Below are positions 44,587 through 54,045 of a DNA stretch of 64,000 nt, piece by piece. The notes beneath the pieces were generated by a model, which searched no databases, was not told the origin of the DNA, and worked only from the letters and a program-made list of their open reading frames with translations. The position numbers and the translations under genes were made by a program. The DNA is from Burkholderiales bacterium (GTDB taxonomy: Bacteria; Pseudomonadota; Gammaproteobacteria; Burkholderiales; Burkholderiaceae_C). Within the stretch, counting starts at the first letter, position 1; each line of letters starts with the position of its first letter. The DNA is taken from positions 1 to 64,000 of the forward strand of contig JAFKGE010000021.1 in NCBI GenBank assembly GCA_017307865.1, read 5' to 3'.

Positions 44587-46737
44587 TCAGCGCACCGCAC
44601 CGCGGTCCGAAATCATCTTCGGCGTGATGAAGACCAGCATTTCCTGCTTGTCGGCCTTGCGCGTGCGCTGCTTGAACAGGTTGCCCAACACGGGCACGTC
44701 GCCCAGGAAGGGAACCTTGTTTTCCTGGTCGGTCTCGGTCAGCTCGAAGATGCCGCCGATCACCACCGTACCGCCGTTTTCGACCAGCACCTGGGTCTTG
44801 ACGCGCTTGGTGTTGATGGACATGGCGCCTTCGACCACACCGCCCGGGCTGTCCTTGTTGACGTCCAGGTCGAGAATGATGTTGCCCTCAGGGGTGATCT
44901 GCGGCGTGACCTCGAGCTTGAGCACGGCCTTGCGGAAAGCCACCGCCGTGGCGCCGCTGCTGGTGGCCTGCTGGTAGGCGAACTCGGTGCCCTGCTCGAT
45001 CAGCGCCTTGGTCTGGTCGGCCGTGACGACGCGCGGGCTGGAGACGATCTTGCCCTTGCCGTCGGCCTCCAGCGCGGACAGCTCCAGGTTGAGGAAGCGG
45101 TTGGCGGCCGAACTGAACAGCGAGATGGCGAAGTTGGCCGGCGTGGCGCCTGCCAGGCCCAGCGCCGGCAGGCTGAGGAACTGCGAGCTGGCCGAGGTCA
45201 GTCCGCCCGCGTCGGTCTGGCCCGTGGTGGAGGTGATCGCGTTGTAGTTGCCACCGAAGGCGATGCGGTTGCTGCCGACGCCGTAGCCCGCGTCGCCGCC
45301 GCGAATGCCGCGCAAATCGGCGCCGCCCAGCTTGACGCCCAGCGACTTGCCGAAGGTGTCGGTGGCCTCGACGATGCGCGCCTCGATCAGCACCTGGCGC
45401 ACCGGCACGTCCAGCTTGGTGATCATGTCCTGGATCTGTTCCAGGCGCGAAGGGATGTCGGAGATGAACAGCTGGTTGGTACGCGGCTCGGCGATGACGC
45501 TGCCGCGCGAGCTGAGCAGGCTGCCCGAGTTGGCGCCGCTGCCGCCGCCACCGCCGGAGCCGGACGACGAAGTCAGCTGCTGCTTGATGTCCTCGGCCTT
45601 GGTGTAGTTGAGCTGGAACGACTGGGTGCGCAGCGGCTCCAGGTTGCGGATGGCGGCCTGGGCCTCGAGGTCGGCCTTTTCCTTGGCCGCCATCTCGTCC
45701 TTGGGCGCGATCTGCAGCACGTTGCCCACGCGCTTCATGCCCAGGTTCTTGGCCTGCAGGATGATGTCCAGCGCCTGGTCCCAGGGCACGTCCTTCAGGC
45801 GCAGCGTCAGGTTGCCCTGCACCGAGTCGGAGGTGACGATGTTGAAGTTGGTGAAGTCGGCGATCACCTGCAGCAGCGAGCGCACGTCGATGTCCTGGAA
45901 GTTCAGCGACAGCTTCTCGCCGCGATAGCCGGGCCCCTGGGTCAACTTGTCGGGGTTGCTTTTTTGCTGGCGCACCTCGACCACCAGTTGCTTGTCGCTC
46001 TGGTAGGCGCTGTGCTCCCAGGCGCCCTTGGGCTCGATGACCATGCGCACGCGGTCACCCGACTGCACGGTGGTGATGGTCTGCACGGGGGTGCCGAAGT
46101 CGGACACGTCGAGCTTGCGGCGCAGGCCCTCGGGCAGGCTGGTCTTCAAAAACTCGACCACCAGCTTTTGCCCCTGCTGCTTGATGTCCACGCCCACCTG
46201 GTTGCTGGGCAGGTCGACCACCACGCGGCCGGCGTTGTCGGTGCTGCGGCGAAAGTCGATGCCCTGCAGCGGCTGCTCGGTGTCGACGTGGCTTTCGGCA
46301 AAGGCACTGGTGACCGGCGCCGGCGTGGCGGCGGAGGCCACGGCCCCCAGCGTGACCAGCACCGCGCGGCCCTGCAGCTCGGCCTGGTAGGTGGTGGGCT
46401 GCTTGAGGTTGAGCACCACCCGCGTGCGATTGCTGCCCTGCGCCACGTTGGCGCCGCGCAGGTTGCCCTGGTCGATGGCGATGTTGCTGTGCGCCAGGCC
46501 GCTGACGACGCCCGGGAAATCCAGCGCGATGCGCGCCGGCGATTGCACGACGAAACCGGCGGGGGGCGCCACCAAGGCTTCGTTCAGCTCGATGCGCACG
46601 ACTTCGGCGCCGCCCTGGATCGAGCTCGTGATCGACTCGATGCGCGCCTGCGCCATGGCGACAGTGGCGGCGCCGAAGGCGATCAATCCCAGCGCGGCAA
46701 CGCGCACCTGCCGGCAGTTCGGCATCCACTTGCTCAT
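44587..46737 (-). CDS. pilQ: PilQ, type IV pilus secretin
   Basis: 716 residues. Signal peptide ends at AMAQA. Two AMIN domains bind peptidoglycan (about 30-250), followed by STN/N0 and N1 domains with LSLNFQDIDVRSLLQVIADFTNFNIVTSDSVQGNLTLRL, a Ser/Gly linker (SSSGSGGGGGSGANSGS) and the secretin pore domain with VRQVLIEARIVEATDTFGKSLGVKLGG and the VPFLGDVPVLGNLFK signature. It forms the outer-membrane channel for the pilus and for DNA uptake. The start MSKWMPN has AGGAGA 7 nt upstream and overlaps the pilP stop (ATGA). Confidence 0.96.
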   Translation of the reverse strand: MSKWMPNCRQVRVAALGLIAFGAATVAMAQARIESITSSIQGGAEVVRIELNEALVAPPAGFVVQSPARIALDFPGVVSGLAHSNIAIDQGNLRGANVAQGSNRTRVVLNLKQPTTYQAELQGRAVLVTLGAVASAATPAPVTSAFAESHVDTEQPLQGIDFRRSTDNAGRVVVDLPSNQVGVDIKQQGQKLVVEFLKTSLPEGLRRKLDVSDFGTPVQTITTVQSGDRVRMVIEPKGAWEHSAYQSDKQLVVEVRQQKSNPDKLTQGPGYRGEKLSLNFQDIDVRSLLQVIADFTNFNIVTSDSVQGNLTLRLKDVPWDQALDIILQAKNLGMKRVGNVLQIAPKDEMAAKEKADLEAQAAIRNLEPLRTQSFQLNYTKAEDIKQQLTSSSGSGGGGGSGANSGSLLSSRGSVIAEPRTNQLFISDIPSRLEQIQDMITKLDVPVRQVLIEARIVEATDTFGKSLGVKLGGADLRGIRGGDAGYGVGSNRIAFGGNYNAITSTTGQTDAGGLTSASSQFLSLPALGLAGATPANFAISLFSSAANRFLNLELSALEADGKGKIVSSPRVVTADQTKALIEQGTEFAYQQATSSGATAVAFRKAVLKLEVTPQITPEGNIILDLDVNKDSPGGVVEGAMSINTKRVKTQVLVENGGTVVIGGIFELTETDQENKVPFLGDVPVLGNLFKQRTRKADKQEMLVFITPKMISDRGAVR

Positions 46738-47279
46738 CGTTTTTTCTCCTGCAACTGCAACTCGGCGTTGCGCTCGATCCATTCACCGGCCGCGTCCTGC
46801 ACGATCTCGCGCAAACCCACGTCGCTCTCGCTGACCTGGGTCACCCGGCCGTAGTTTTGCCCCAGGTAGTCGCCCACCTTGACCTGATAAAGCAGCTTGT
46901 CGACCCGCACCAGCGCCACCCGCTTGCCGCCGCGATCGAGACTGCCCACCATGGACATGGTGTCGAGCGGAAAGGCCTCCAGCGGCTCCTTGCGTCGGTT
47001 GAGCTCGGGCGCGATCAGCGAGTCGCCCGAGCCCTTGACGCCGGACTCGCGCCGCAGCGCCTGCGCCAGGCGCTCGTGACCGAAGGGGTCGACGGCTGCA
47101 GTCTGGGTGTAGTCTTGCGGAACGTACTTTTTCGGCTCGGCCAGAGGCGTGACCTTGGGCACCATCTGGCGCCGCTGCTCGGTCATCCACTGCTGCAGGT
47201 CTTCCTGGGCCGGCGCACAACCGCCCAGCAGAGACGCAACCCCGCACGCCAGCGCCCACCATCCAACGCGCCCCATCAT
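46734..47279 (-). CDS. pilP: PilP, inner-membrane lipoprotein of the pilus alignment complex
   Basis: 181 residues. Lipobox LLGGC (Cys21), flexible Gln/Pro-rich linker, then the PilP beta domain (about 95-175) with MSMVGSLDRGGKRVALVRVDKLLYQVKVGDYLGQNYGRVTQV. It binds PilNO and the N0 domain of PilQ, linking the inner and outer membrane parts. It overlaps pilO and pilQ by 4 nt each. ATG 47276 would remove only one residue from the start. Confidence 0.95.
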   Translation of the reverse strand: MMGRVGWWALACGVASLLGGCAPAQEDLQQWMTEQRRQMVPKVTPLAEPKKYVPQDYTQTAAVDPFGHERLAQALRRESGVKGSGDSLIAPELNRRKEPLEAFPLDTMSMVGSLDRGGKRVALVRVDKLLYQVKVGDYLGQNYGRVTQVSESDVGLREIVQDAAGEWIERNAELQLQEKKR

Positions 47280-47962
47280 TTCTTGGCTCCCGGCTTGGCC
47301 GTGGCCTTTTGCTGCGCCGCGATCTCTTCGGGATCGAGGTAGCGGAAGGTCTTGGCCGTGGCCTCCAGCACCAGCATGCCGGACTTGTCCTTGTCGCCGC
47401 TGGGCGCCACCGACAGGTTGTTCAGCGTGACGATGCGCGACAGATGCGCGATGTCGGAGCTGAAGGCGCCGATGTCGTGATAGCGGCCGGTCACCTTGAG
47501 GGCGATGGGCAGTTCGGCGTAGTAATCCTTGACCACCAGTTGCCCAGGCCGGAACAGCTCGAACTGCAGGCTGCGGCCCAGGCCGGCCTGGTTGATGTCC
47601 GACAGCAGCGCGTCCATCTCGGCCTTGTTGGGCAGCTGCTTTTCCAGCAGATTGACGTACTGCAGCACCTGCACGCGCTGCTTCTTCAGCTCTTCCAGGC
47701 TGACGGCCTTTTGCAGCTTGCCGCGGTAGTCGTTGCGCAGGGTCAGCTCCTTGGCCTGTTCGCCCTCGAGCTCTTCATCGACGCCCTTGAGCCAGGCGTA
47801 CCAGAGGATGGCCACCATGACGGCCGCGGCCAGCACCAGCAGGACGTAGCGCGGCAGCGCCGGCCAGGACGATGGGTCGCGCGTGTCGAGGCCGCGGAAC
47901 TGTCCGCTCAACCCCGCAAACGCTTGCCGGAGGTCGATGTTGGATGAAGACTTGCGAGCCAT
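47276..47962 (-). CDS. pilO: PilO, pilus alignment complex protein
   Basis: 228 residues. Cytoplasmic N-terminus (about 40), one membrane helix (YVLLVLAAAVMVAILWYAWLKG, near 40-61), a periplasmic coiled coil (65-120) and a ferredoxin-like PilO domain (LPIALKVTGRYHDIGAFSSDIAHLSRIVTLNNLSV). It pairs with PilN to transmit motor state across the inner membrane. 18 nt after pilN. Confidence 0.95.
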   Translation of the reverse strand: MARKSSSNIDLRQAFAGLSGQFRGLDTRDPSSWPALPRYVLLVLAAAVMVAILWYAWLKGVDEELEGEQAKELTLRNDYRGKLQKAVSLEELKKQRVQVLQYVNLLEKQLPNKAEMDALLSDINQAGLGRSLQFELFRPGQLVVKDYYAELPIALKVTGRYHDIGAFSSDIAHLSRIVTLNNLSVAPSGDKDKSGMLVLEATAKTFRYLDPEEIAAQQKATAKPGAKK

Positions 47963-47980
47963 GACGCGGGAGCCCTTTGA

Positions 47981-48604
47981 TCACGCCGGAGCGTTGGCCG
48001 GCCGCGCCGCGGCGGCGGCGCCGGGTGCGGCCGCCTTCGCATCGCTGGCGCGCTGCAACTGGACGCGGATGGTGAAGTTGTAGACCCGGCGCTGCTCGCG
48101 CGGGCCCAGCGCCAGGTTCTTGGCGACGATCTCGATCAGCTCGGGCTTGGTGATCCACGGGCTGGCGCGCGACAGGTTGCGCAGCAACTCGGACACCCGC
48201 TCGTTGGATTGCGCCACGCCCTCGAGCAAGACGTTCTGGTTTTCCTGCTTGATCTTGCTCAGGTACATGCCGTCCGGCAACTGCCTGACAGCCTCGTTGA
48301 GCAGGTGCACCGGCATGTTGCGGTCGGCCTGCAGGTTTTCGACCGCCTCCTGACGCGCCTTCAGGGCCGCGATTTCGCTCTGCAACGAGGCGACTTCCTT
48401 GATTTCCTGGTCCAGCTTGGCGATCTCGCGCGTCAGGAAGGCGTTGCGCGCCTGCTGCTCCTCGATGCGCCCCTGCAGCCACAGGTAGCCGGCCCCGGCA
48501 ATCAGGGCACCCAAGGCCACCGCGCCGACCAGGGAGCCGTTGAACACCTGGCGCGCGCGCTTGCGCGCCATCTCCCGATGGGGCAGCAGGTTGAGCAAAA
48601 TCAT
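47981..48604 (-). CDS. pilN: PilN, pilus alignment complex protein
   Basis: 207 residues. The N-terminus MILLNLLPHRE is the conserved peptide that docks into PilM. A membrane helix (about 24-44) is followed by a coiled coil (46-90) and a PilN-type domain (DGMYLSKIKQENQNVLLEGVAQSNERVSELLRNL). The C-terminal 25 residues are Ala-rich and probably disordered. The start overlaps the pilM stop (ATGA). Ribosome binding site GGAGG about 10 nt upstream. Confidence 0.95.
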   Translation of the reverse strand: MILLNLLPHREMARKRARQVFNGSLVGAVALGALIAGAGYLWLQGRIEEQQARNAFLTREIAKLDQEIKEVASLQSEIAALKARQEAVENLQADRNMPVHLLNEAVRQLPDGMYLSKIKQENQNVLLEGVAQSNERVSELLRNLSRASPWITKPELIEIVAKNLALGPREQRRVYNFTIRVQLQRASDAKAAAPGAAAAARPANAPA

Positions 48605-49671
48605 GGCAGGAACCTCCGCATGGCCAGGCCACAGGCGGTCAGGTAGGACGGCGCCTCGCGCAGCACCTTTTGCTCGCGCACGCCGCGCCCCAGCCCCATG
48701 CCATCGAACGGATTGATCATCTGGCACGGGAACGAGGTGGCGTCCGTGATGGCCTCGGTCAGGCCATGCAGGCCGGCGCTGCCGCCCGCCAACAGGATCA
48801 GGTCGACCCGGTTGTGCGGCGTGCTGGTAAAGAAGAACTTGAGCGCGCGCTCGACTTCCTGCGCCAGGTTCTGGACAAACGGGTCCAGCACGACCTGGGC
48901 ATAGTCCTCGGGCAGCTCGCCGGCGCGCTTCTTGGCCTCGGCCTCCTCGGCCGTGAAGCCGTACTGGCGCATCAGCAACTGGGTGAGCTGGGCGCCGCCG
49001 AACACCTGGTCGCGCTCGTACAGCAGCTCATCCTCGCGCAGCACCTGCAGGGTGGAGGACAGGCCGCCGATCTCGAACAGGGCCACCACGGCGTTGGCGC
49101 CGCCACCAGGCAGCTGCTCGAGCACCCGCGCCGCCGCCAGGCGCGACGCATAGGTTTCGACGTCCATCACCATGGGGGTCAGTCCGATGGCCTCGGCCAA
49201 GCCCTGGCGGTCTTCGACCTTTTCCTTGCGCGAGGCGGCGATCATGACCTCGACGTCGCCGGCCGAGCTGGGGCTGGGGCCGATGACGCAGAAATCCAGG
49301 CTAACCTCGTCGAGCGAGAAGGGGATGTACTGGTTGGCCTCCAGCTCGACCTGGGCTTCCAGCTCACGCTCGCCCAGCCCGCCGGGTAAAATGATCTTTT
49401 TGCTGATGACCAGCGAGGCTGGCAGCGCCATGGCGACGTTCTTGGCCCTGGTGCCGCTTTTCTTGATCAGGCGGCGCGCGGCGTCGACCACTTCATCGAA
49501 CTTCTCGAAGTTGCCCTCGTTGATCCAGCCACGCTCCAGCGGCTCGATCGCGCACCGATCCAGCGTGAAGCGGCCGGCGCGGTCACGCGACAGCTCGACC
49601 AGCTTGATGCTGGATGCGCTCACGTCCAGGCCCACCAAGGGCGCCGGCTGACGATCGAACAGCGAAGCCAT
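48601..49671 (-). CDS. pilM: PilM, actin-like cytoplasmic pilus assembly protein
   Basis: 356 residues. Actin/FtsA-like fold with phosphate-binding loop VGLDVSASSIKLVELSR (near 14-30), and later FEIGGLSSTLQVLRE and LILLAGGSAGLHGLTEAI. It binds the PilN N-terminal peptide and couples the cytoplasmic motors to the alignment complex. ATG 49671 (MASLFDRQ) is preferred to an in-frame TTG at 49677. First gene of the operon, divergent from mrcA, the usual arrangement in proteobacteria. Confidence 0.95.
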   Translation of the reverse strand: MASLFDRQPAPLVGLDVSASSIKLVELSRDRAGRFTLDRCAIEPLERGWINEGNFEKFDEVVDAARRLIKKSGTRAKNVAMALPASLVISKKIILPGGLGERELEAQVELEANQYIPFSLDEVSLDFCVIGPSPSSAGDVEVMIAASRKEKVEDRQGLAEAIGLTPMVMDVETYASRLAAARVLEQLPGGGANAVVALFEIGGLSSTLQVLREDELLYERDQVFGGAQLTQLLMRQYGFTAEEAEAKKRAGELPEDYAQVVLDPFVQNLAQEVERALKFFFTSTPHNRVDLILLAGGSAGLHGLTEAITDATSFPCQMINPFDGMGLGRGVREQKVLREAPSYLTACGLAMRRFLP

Positions 49672-49984
49672 GTTCAAAGCAATGTCCAGTTACTTTCTAT
49701 TGCAGAAGTAGAACACACTTAATAAATTGATTGCAGGCCATTTGCACACCGACGGCCCGAAAAAGCCCATCAGGGCGACTTTTCGCGCTTGACGTTGTCA
49801 AAAACTAACGATCGGGCGTGCTGTAACAGCTTTTGCCACTCGGTGCCGGTGCTTTCAATGGTTTGACACGCACACCGGCGGGGCTGCCGCCACAATCGGG
49901 CGCCGATGCCGTGAAGCTGGGCCTGCACCGGAAATCGACGCGTTGTCGCGCCCGCCCATTTAGACGAACTTCTTGCCGTTTCAC
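49672..49984. promoter_or_regulatory. Divergent control region pilM / mrcA
   Basis: 313 bp without a gene. The pilM side (49681-49740) is strikingly AT-rich for this genome and must hold the pilM promoter; TATTAA- and GTAACT-like -10 candidates exist but none stands out. The mrcA side has a small palindrome TTGAC-GTT-GTCAA (49789-49801), which also offers TTGACG and TTGTCA as -35 candidates, and no matching -10 was found. An open frame crosses the region on the minus strand but has no start or family likeness. Confidence 0.5.
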
Positions 49985-52384
49985 ATGCCTGCTGACCGCC
50001 CAACCCGTTCCTCTGCGCCGCGCGCGACCCGAACCACGGCCCGCTGGCCCGCCTGGCTGGCCAAGGGCCTGCTGTGGGTCGGCGGCAGCGTGGTCGCCCT
50101 GGTGCTGTGCGCCGGCCTGGCGGGGCTGATGGCGCTGGCCATCGCCTATCCCAACCTGCCCGACGTGTCGGGCCTGTCCAACTACCACCCCAAGCTGCCG
50201 CTGCGCGTGTACACGGCCGAAGGCCAGCTGATCGGCGAGTTCGGCGAGGAGCGGCGCACCCTGACGCCGATCGACCAGATCCCGAAAATCATGAAAGATG
50301 CCGTCCTGGCGATTGAAGATGCGCGCTTTTACGAGCACAACGGCATCGATTACGTGGGCGTGCTGCGCGCCGCGCTGGCCAACCTGGGGCGTGAGAAGAG
50401 CCAGGGCGCGTCCACCATCACCATGCAGGTGGCGCGCAACGTGTACCTGACGTCGGAGAAGACCTACACCCGCAAGATCTACGAAATGCTGCTGACGCTC
50501 AAGCTCGAGCACCAGCTCTCCAAGGACCAGATCCTGGAGATCTACATGAACCAGATCTTTCTGGGCAATCGCGCCTACGGTTTTGCCGCCGCCGCCGAAA
50601 CCTATTTCGGCAAGCCGCTGAAAGACGTGACGATCGCCGAGGCCGCCATGCTGGCGGGCATTCCCAAGTTCCCGTCCACCGCCAACCCGATCGCCAACTT
50701 CGCCCGCGCCAAGGAGCGCCAGCTGCACATCATCGACCGCATGGTCGAAAACGGCTTCATCACCGCCGAGCAGGCGACGCAGGCCAAGGCGCAGGAGCTG
50801 CACATCCGCCCCAGCAGCAACCGCGACCGCGTGCACGCCGAGTACGTGGCCGAGATGGTGCGCCGCATGATGTTCGAGCAGTACGGCGACCAGACCTATG
50901 TGCGCGGCCTGAAGGTCTACACCAGCATCAAGGCCGACGACCAGCAGGCGGCGTACGAGGCGCTGCGCCGCGGCATCATGAACTACGAGAGCCGCCAAGC
51001 CTACCGCGGCCCCGAAAAATTCGTCGACCTGCCCAAGGACGCCGCCGAGCGCGAGACCTTCATCGGCGACGTGCTGGCCGACTACCCGGACATCGGCGAC
51101 CTGGCCGCCGCCGTGGTCACCGCCGCCAGCGCGCGCCAGATCGACGCGGTGCTGGCCAGCGGCGACGCCATCCAGATCACCGGCAATGGCCTGCGCGCGG
51201 CGCGCTCCGGCCTGTCGCCACGCGCGGCGCCGGCGGTGCAGATTCGGCCCGGCGCGGTGATCCGCGTGGTGCGCAAGGACGACAACAGCTGGGACGTGGC
51301 GCAGTTGCCCGAGGTCGAGGGCGCGCTGGTGGCACTCGATCCGCGCGACGGCGCCGTGAAGGCGCTGGTGGGCGGCTTCGACTACGGCAAGAACAAGTTC
51401 AACCACGTCACGCAGGCCTGGCGCCAGCCGGGCTCGGGCTTCAAGCCCTTCGTGTATTCGGCGGCGCTCGAAAAGGGCTTCTCGCCCACCACCATCGTCG
51501 ACGACGCACCGCTGTTTTTCGATGCCAGCGTCACCGGCGGCCAGCCCTGGGAGCCCAAGAACTACGAGGGCGGCTTCGAAGGCCCGATGACGCTCAAGCG
51601 CGGCCTGGCGCGCTCGCGCAACATGATCTCCATCCGCGTGCTGCAGGCCATCACGCCGCGCTACGCGCAGGACTGGGTCGCCCACTTCGGCTTCGACCCC
51701 GACAAGCATCCGCCCTACCTGACCATGGCGCTGGGCGCCGGCTCGGTCACGCCGATGCAGATGGCCACGGGCTTTGCGGTGTTCGCCAACGGCGGCTGGC
51801 GCGTCAACCCCTTCCTCATCACCCGCGTCACCGACCACACCGGCAAGGTGCTGGTCGAAAGCCACCCCACGCCGCCGACCGAGGACAACCGCGCCATCAA
51901 CGCCCGCAACGCCTTCGTCATGAACACCATGCTGAACGAGGTGGCGCGCACCGGCACGGCGGCGCGCGCGCAGGCCACGCTCAAGCGGCCCGACATTTAT
52001 GGCAAGACGGGCACCACCAACGACTCGATGGACGCCTGGTTCACCGGCTACCAGCCCACGCTGGTGGCCTCGGTGTGGATCGGCTACGACACGCCGCGCA
52101 ACCTGGGCGCGCGCGAGACGGGCGGTGGCCTGTCGCTGCCGATCTGGATCAACTTCATGCAAACGGCGCTCAAGGGCGTGCCGGTGGCGCAGCTCAAGCC
52201 CCCGGCCGGCGTGACCCGCGTGGGCGACGATTGGCTGTACGACGAGTACGCGCACGGCGGCGGCATCACCAACCTGGGCGGCGCCGGCCTGCAAGAGCCC
52301 GAGGCCCCGGCCGAGGTCGGCAGCCCCATGGGCGCCGCGCCGGGCGGCGAGCGCAATCGCATCCTGGATCTGTTCAAGAACTAG
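49985..52384 (+). CDS. mrcA: Penicillin-binding protein 1A (bifunctional transglycosylase/transpeptidase)
   Basis: 799 residues. N-terminal membrane helix (about 25-50), GT51 glycosyltransferase domain with catalytic Glu in AIEDARFYEHNGID (near 109) and GASTITMQVARN, an OB-like insert, and a transpeptidase domain with SGFK (nucleophile Ser484, Lys487), SRN, and KTGTTND near 673. It polymerises and cross-links peptidoglycan. The Ser/Arg/Thr-rich start at ATG 49985 is preferred to TTG 49973. The C-terminal tail is Gly/Pro/Glu-rich. 32 nt before lptM. Confidence 0.96.
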   Translation: MPADRPTRSSAPRATRTTARWPAWLAKGLLWVGGSVVALVLCAGLAGLMALAIAYPNLPDVSGLSNYHPKLPLRVYTAEGQLIGEFGEERRTLTPIDQIPKIMKDAVLAIEDARFYEHNGIDYVGVLRAALANLGREKSQGASTITMQVARNVYLTSEKTYTRKIYEMLLTLKLEHQLSKDQILEIYMNQIFLGNRAYGFAAAAETYFGKPLKDVTIAEAAMLAGIPKFPSTANPIANFARAKERQLHIIDRMVENGFITAEQATQAKAQELHIRPSSNRDRVHAEYVAEMVRRMMFEQYGDQTYVRGLKVYTSIKADDQQAAYEALRRGIMNYESRQAYRGPEKFVDLPKDAAERETFIGDVLADYPDIGDLAAAVVTAASARQIDAVLASGDAIQITGNGLRAARSGLSPRAAPAVQIRPGAVIRVVRKDDNSWDVAQLPEVEGALVALDPRDGAVKALVGGFDYGKNKFNHVTQAWRQPGSGFKPFVYSAALEKGFSPTTIVDDAPLFFDASVTGGQPWEPKNYEGGFEGPMTLKRGLARSRNMISIRVLQAITPRYAQDWVAHFGFDPDKHPPYLTMALGAGSVTPMQMATGFAVFANGGWRVNPFLITRVTDHTGKVLVESHPTPPTEDNRAINARNAFVMNTMLNEVARTGTAARAQATLKRPDIYGKTGTTNDSMDAWFTGYQPTLVASVWIGYDTPRNLGARETGGGLSLPIWINFMQTALKGVPVAQLKPPAGVTRVGDDWLYDEYAHGGGITNLGGAGLQEPEAPAEVGSPMGAAPGGERNRILDLFKN

Positions 52385-52403
52385 GGATGCGCCGGCGCGT
52401 CAC

Positions 52404-52409
52404 TAGAAT
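52404..52409 (+). promoter_or_regulatory. -10 box of lptM, 7 nt from the start codon
   Basis: TAGAAT (52404-52409), spacer TCGCGCC (7 nt), ATG 52417. No ribosome binding site, so a leaderless lptM-lysA mRNA is predicted; no clear -35. Confidence 0.55.
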
Positions 52410-52416
52410 TCGCGCC

Positions 52417-52650
52417 ATGTCGCGCCCCGCAGCACTGCTTGCACGCCTCATCGTGACCGCCTTGGCGGCGGCCGCGCTGAATGCCTGCGGCCAGAAGGGC
52501 CCGCTGTTCATCCCCAGCACGCCGGTGGCAGCGCAGCGCGCCACGCTGCCGCAAACCGTGTTCGGTGGCACGGCCGCGCCGGCGGCGCCCGCCAGCGCGA
52601 CGCCGGCTGCCGTGCCGCCGCCCCTGCCCAACCTGCCCGAAATCCAATGA
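52417..52650 (+). CDS. lptM: LptM-type LPS-assembly lipoprotein
   Basis: 77 residues. Lipobox LNAC (Cys24), directly followed by GQKGPLFIP, the invariant C-G-x-K-G-P-L motif of LptM (YifL/LppL). LptM binds the LptDE translocon and promotes its oxidative maturation. The rest is a Pro/Ala-rich tail. It lies immediately before lysA with overlapping stop/start (ATGA), the conserved lptM-lysA order of proteobacteria. It is too short to be called with confidence by length, but the motif is decisive. Confidence 0.92.
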   Translation: MSRPAALLARLIVTALAAAALNACGQKGPLFIPSTPVAAQRATLPQTVFGGTAAPAAPASATPAAVPPPLPNLPEIQ

Positions 52651-53945
52651 CGCCCTCCGCCCCCGCCCGCGCCGACGCGCCCCTGCCCGGCGCCCCCTTC
52701 GTCGCCTACCGCGCGGGCCAGCTGATGCTGGAGGACGTGGCGCTGGCCGAGCTGGCGCAGCGCCACGGCACGCCGCTGTTCGTTTATTCGCGCGCCGCCA
52801 TGCTGGGCGCGCTGGCCGCCTACCAGCGCGGCCTGGCGGGGCGCCAGGCGCTGATCTGCTACGCCATGAAGGCCAACTCGACCCTGGCCGTGCTGAAGGT
52901 GTTTGCCGACGCCGGCTGCGGCTTCGACATTGTCTCGGGCGGCGAGCTGGAACGCGTGCTGGCCGCCGGCGGCGCGGCCGGCAAGATCGTGTTTTCGGGC
53001 ATCGGCAAGACGCGCGCCGAGATCCGCCGCGCGCTCGAGGCAGGCATCCGCTGCTTCAACGTCGAGAGCCTGGCCGAGCTGGACGTGATCGACGAGGTGG
53101 CCCGCGCCTGCGGCCGGCGCGCGCCGATCAGCATCCGCGTCAACCCCAACGTGGACGCCCGCACGCACCCCTACATCTCCACCGGCCTGAAGGGCAACAA
53201 GTTCGGCATCGCGCACGAGCAGGCGCTGGCCGCCTATCAACACGCTGCGCGCCTGCCAGGCCTGCAGGTGGTGGGCATCGACTGCCACATCGGCTCGCAG
53301 ATCACCGAGGTCGCGCCTTACGTCGAGGCGCTGGACCGCGTGCTCGACCTGGTGGGCGCCATCGAGGCCGCCGGCATCCGCATCCGGCACATCGACCTGG
53401 GCGGCGGCCTGGGCATCGACTACGCGGGCGACACGCCGCCCGCCGCCGATGCGCTGTGGGCCGCCCTGCTGGCGCGGCTGGACGCGCGCGGCTACGGCGA
53501 TCGCGCGTTGATGATCGAGCCCGGCCGCTCGCTGGTGGGTAACGCCGGCCTGTGTCTGACCGAGGTGCTGTACCTCAAGCCCGGCGAGCACAAGAACTTC
53601 TGCATCGTCGACGCCGCCATGAACGACCTGCCGCGTCCGGCGCTGTACGAGGCCTTTCACCGCATCGTGCCGCTGCGCCAGGCGGCGCCCGGCGCCAGCG
53701 CGACCACGTACGACGTGGTGGGCCCGGTGTGCGAAAGCGGCGACTGGCTGGGCCGCGACCGGCCGCTGGCGGTGCAGGCCGGCGAGCACCTGGCCGTGCT
53801 GTCGGCCGGCGCCTATTGCATGAGCATGGCCAGCAACTACAACACGCGCCGGCGCGCGGCCGAGGTGCTGGTCGATGGCCGCGAGGCGCGCGTGGTGCGC
53901 CAGCGCGAGGCGGTGCAGGACTTGTGGCGGGGCGAGACCGTTTGA
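52647..53945 (+). CDS. lysA: Diaminopimelate decarboxylase
   Basis: 432 residues. Alanine-racemase-type barrel with the PLP lysine Lys75 in CYAMKANSTLAVLK, GGELERVLAAG, HIGSQITEV and GGGLGIDY, plus the C-terminal domain with substrate-binding Cys near 362 in VCESGDWLGRDR. It makes lysine from meso-diaminopimelate, the last step of the pathway. Followed by repeat copy F, which contains a terminator-like hairpin. Confidence 0.97.
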   Translation: MTPSAPARADAPLPGAPFVAYRAGQLMLEDVALAELAQRHGTPLFVYSRAAMLGALAAYQRGLAGRQALICYAMKANSTLAVLKVFADAGCGFDIVSGGELERVLAAGGAAGKIVFSGIGKTRAEIRRALEAGIRCFNVESLAELDVIDEVARACGRRAPISIRVNPNVDARTHPYISTGLKGNKFGIAHEQALAAYQHAARLPGLQVVGIDCHIGSQITEVAPYVEALDRVLDLVGAIEAAGIRIRHIDLGGGLGIDYAGDTPPAADALWAALLARLDARGYGDRALMIEPGRSLVGNAGLCLTEVLYLKPGEHKNFCIVDAAMNDLPRPALYEAFHRIVPLRQAAPGASATTYDVVGPVCESGDWLGRDRPLAVQAGEHLAVLSAGAYCMSMASNYNTRRRAAEVLVDGREARVVRQREAVQDLWRGETV

Positions 53946-53962
53946 CGCCCGGCCTTGGCCGG

Positions 53963-54030
53963 TCTTCAAGCCAAATCGACCGCTGGCCCGCTTGCATCAA
54001 GCGCGGAAAGCTATCGATTCGATAGTTTTT
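53963..54030 (+). repeat. Comamonadaceae-type ~60 bp intergenic repeat, copy F
   Basis: TCTTCAAGCCAAATCGACCG, CTGGCCCGCTTGCATCAAGC, GCGGAAAGCTATCGATTCGA, TAGT. It is closest to copy G and lies between the convergent lysA and acyl-CoA ligase genes. Confidence 0.85.
54011..54030 (+). terminator. Terminator of lysA, formed by the right end of repeat copy F
   Basis: CTATCGA-T-TCGATAG (perfect 7-bp arms, 54011-54025) followed by TTTTT. Weak in GC but with a U-tract; 65 nt after the lysA stop. Confidence 0.55.
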
Positions 54031-54045
54031 CAGGTCGTGCGCGGC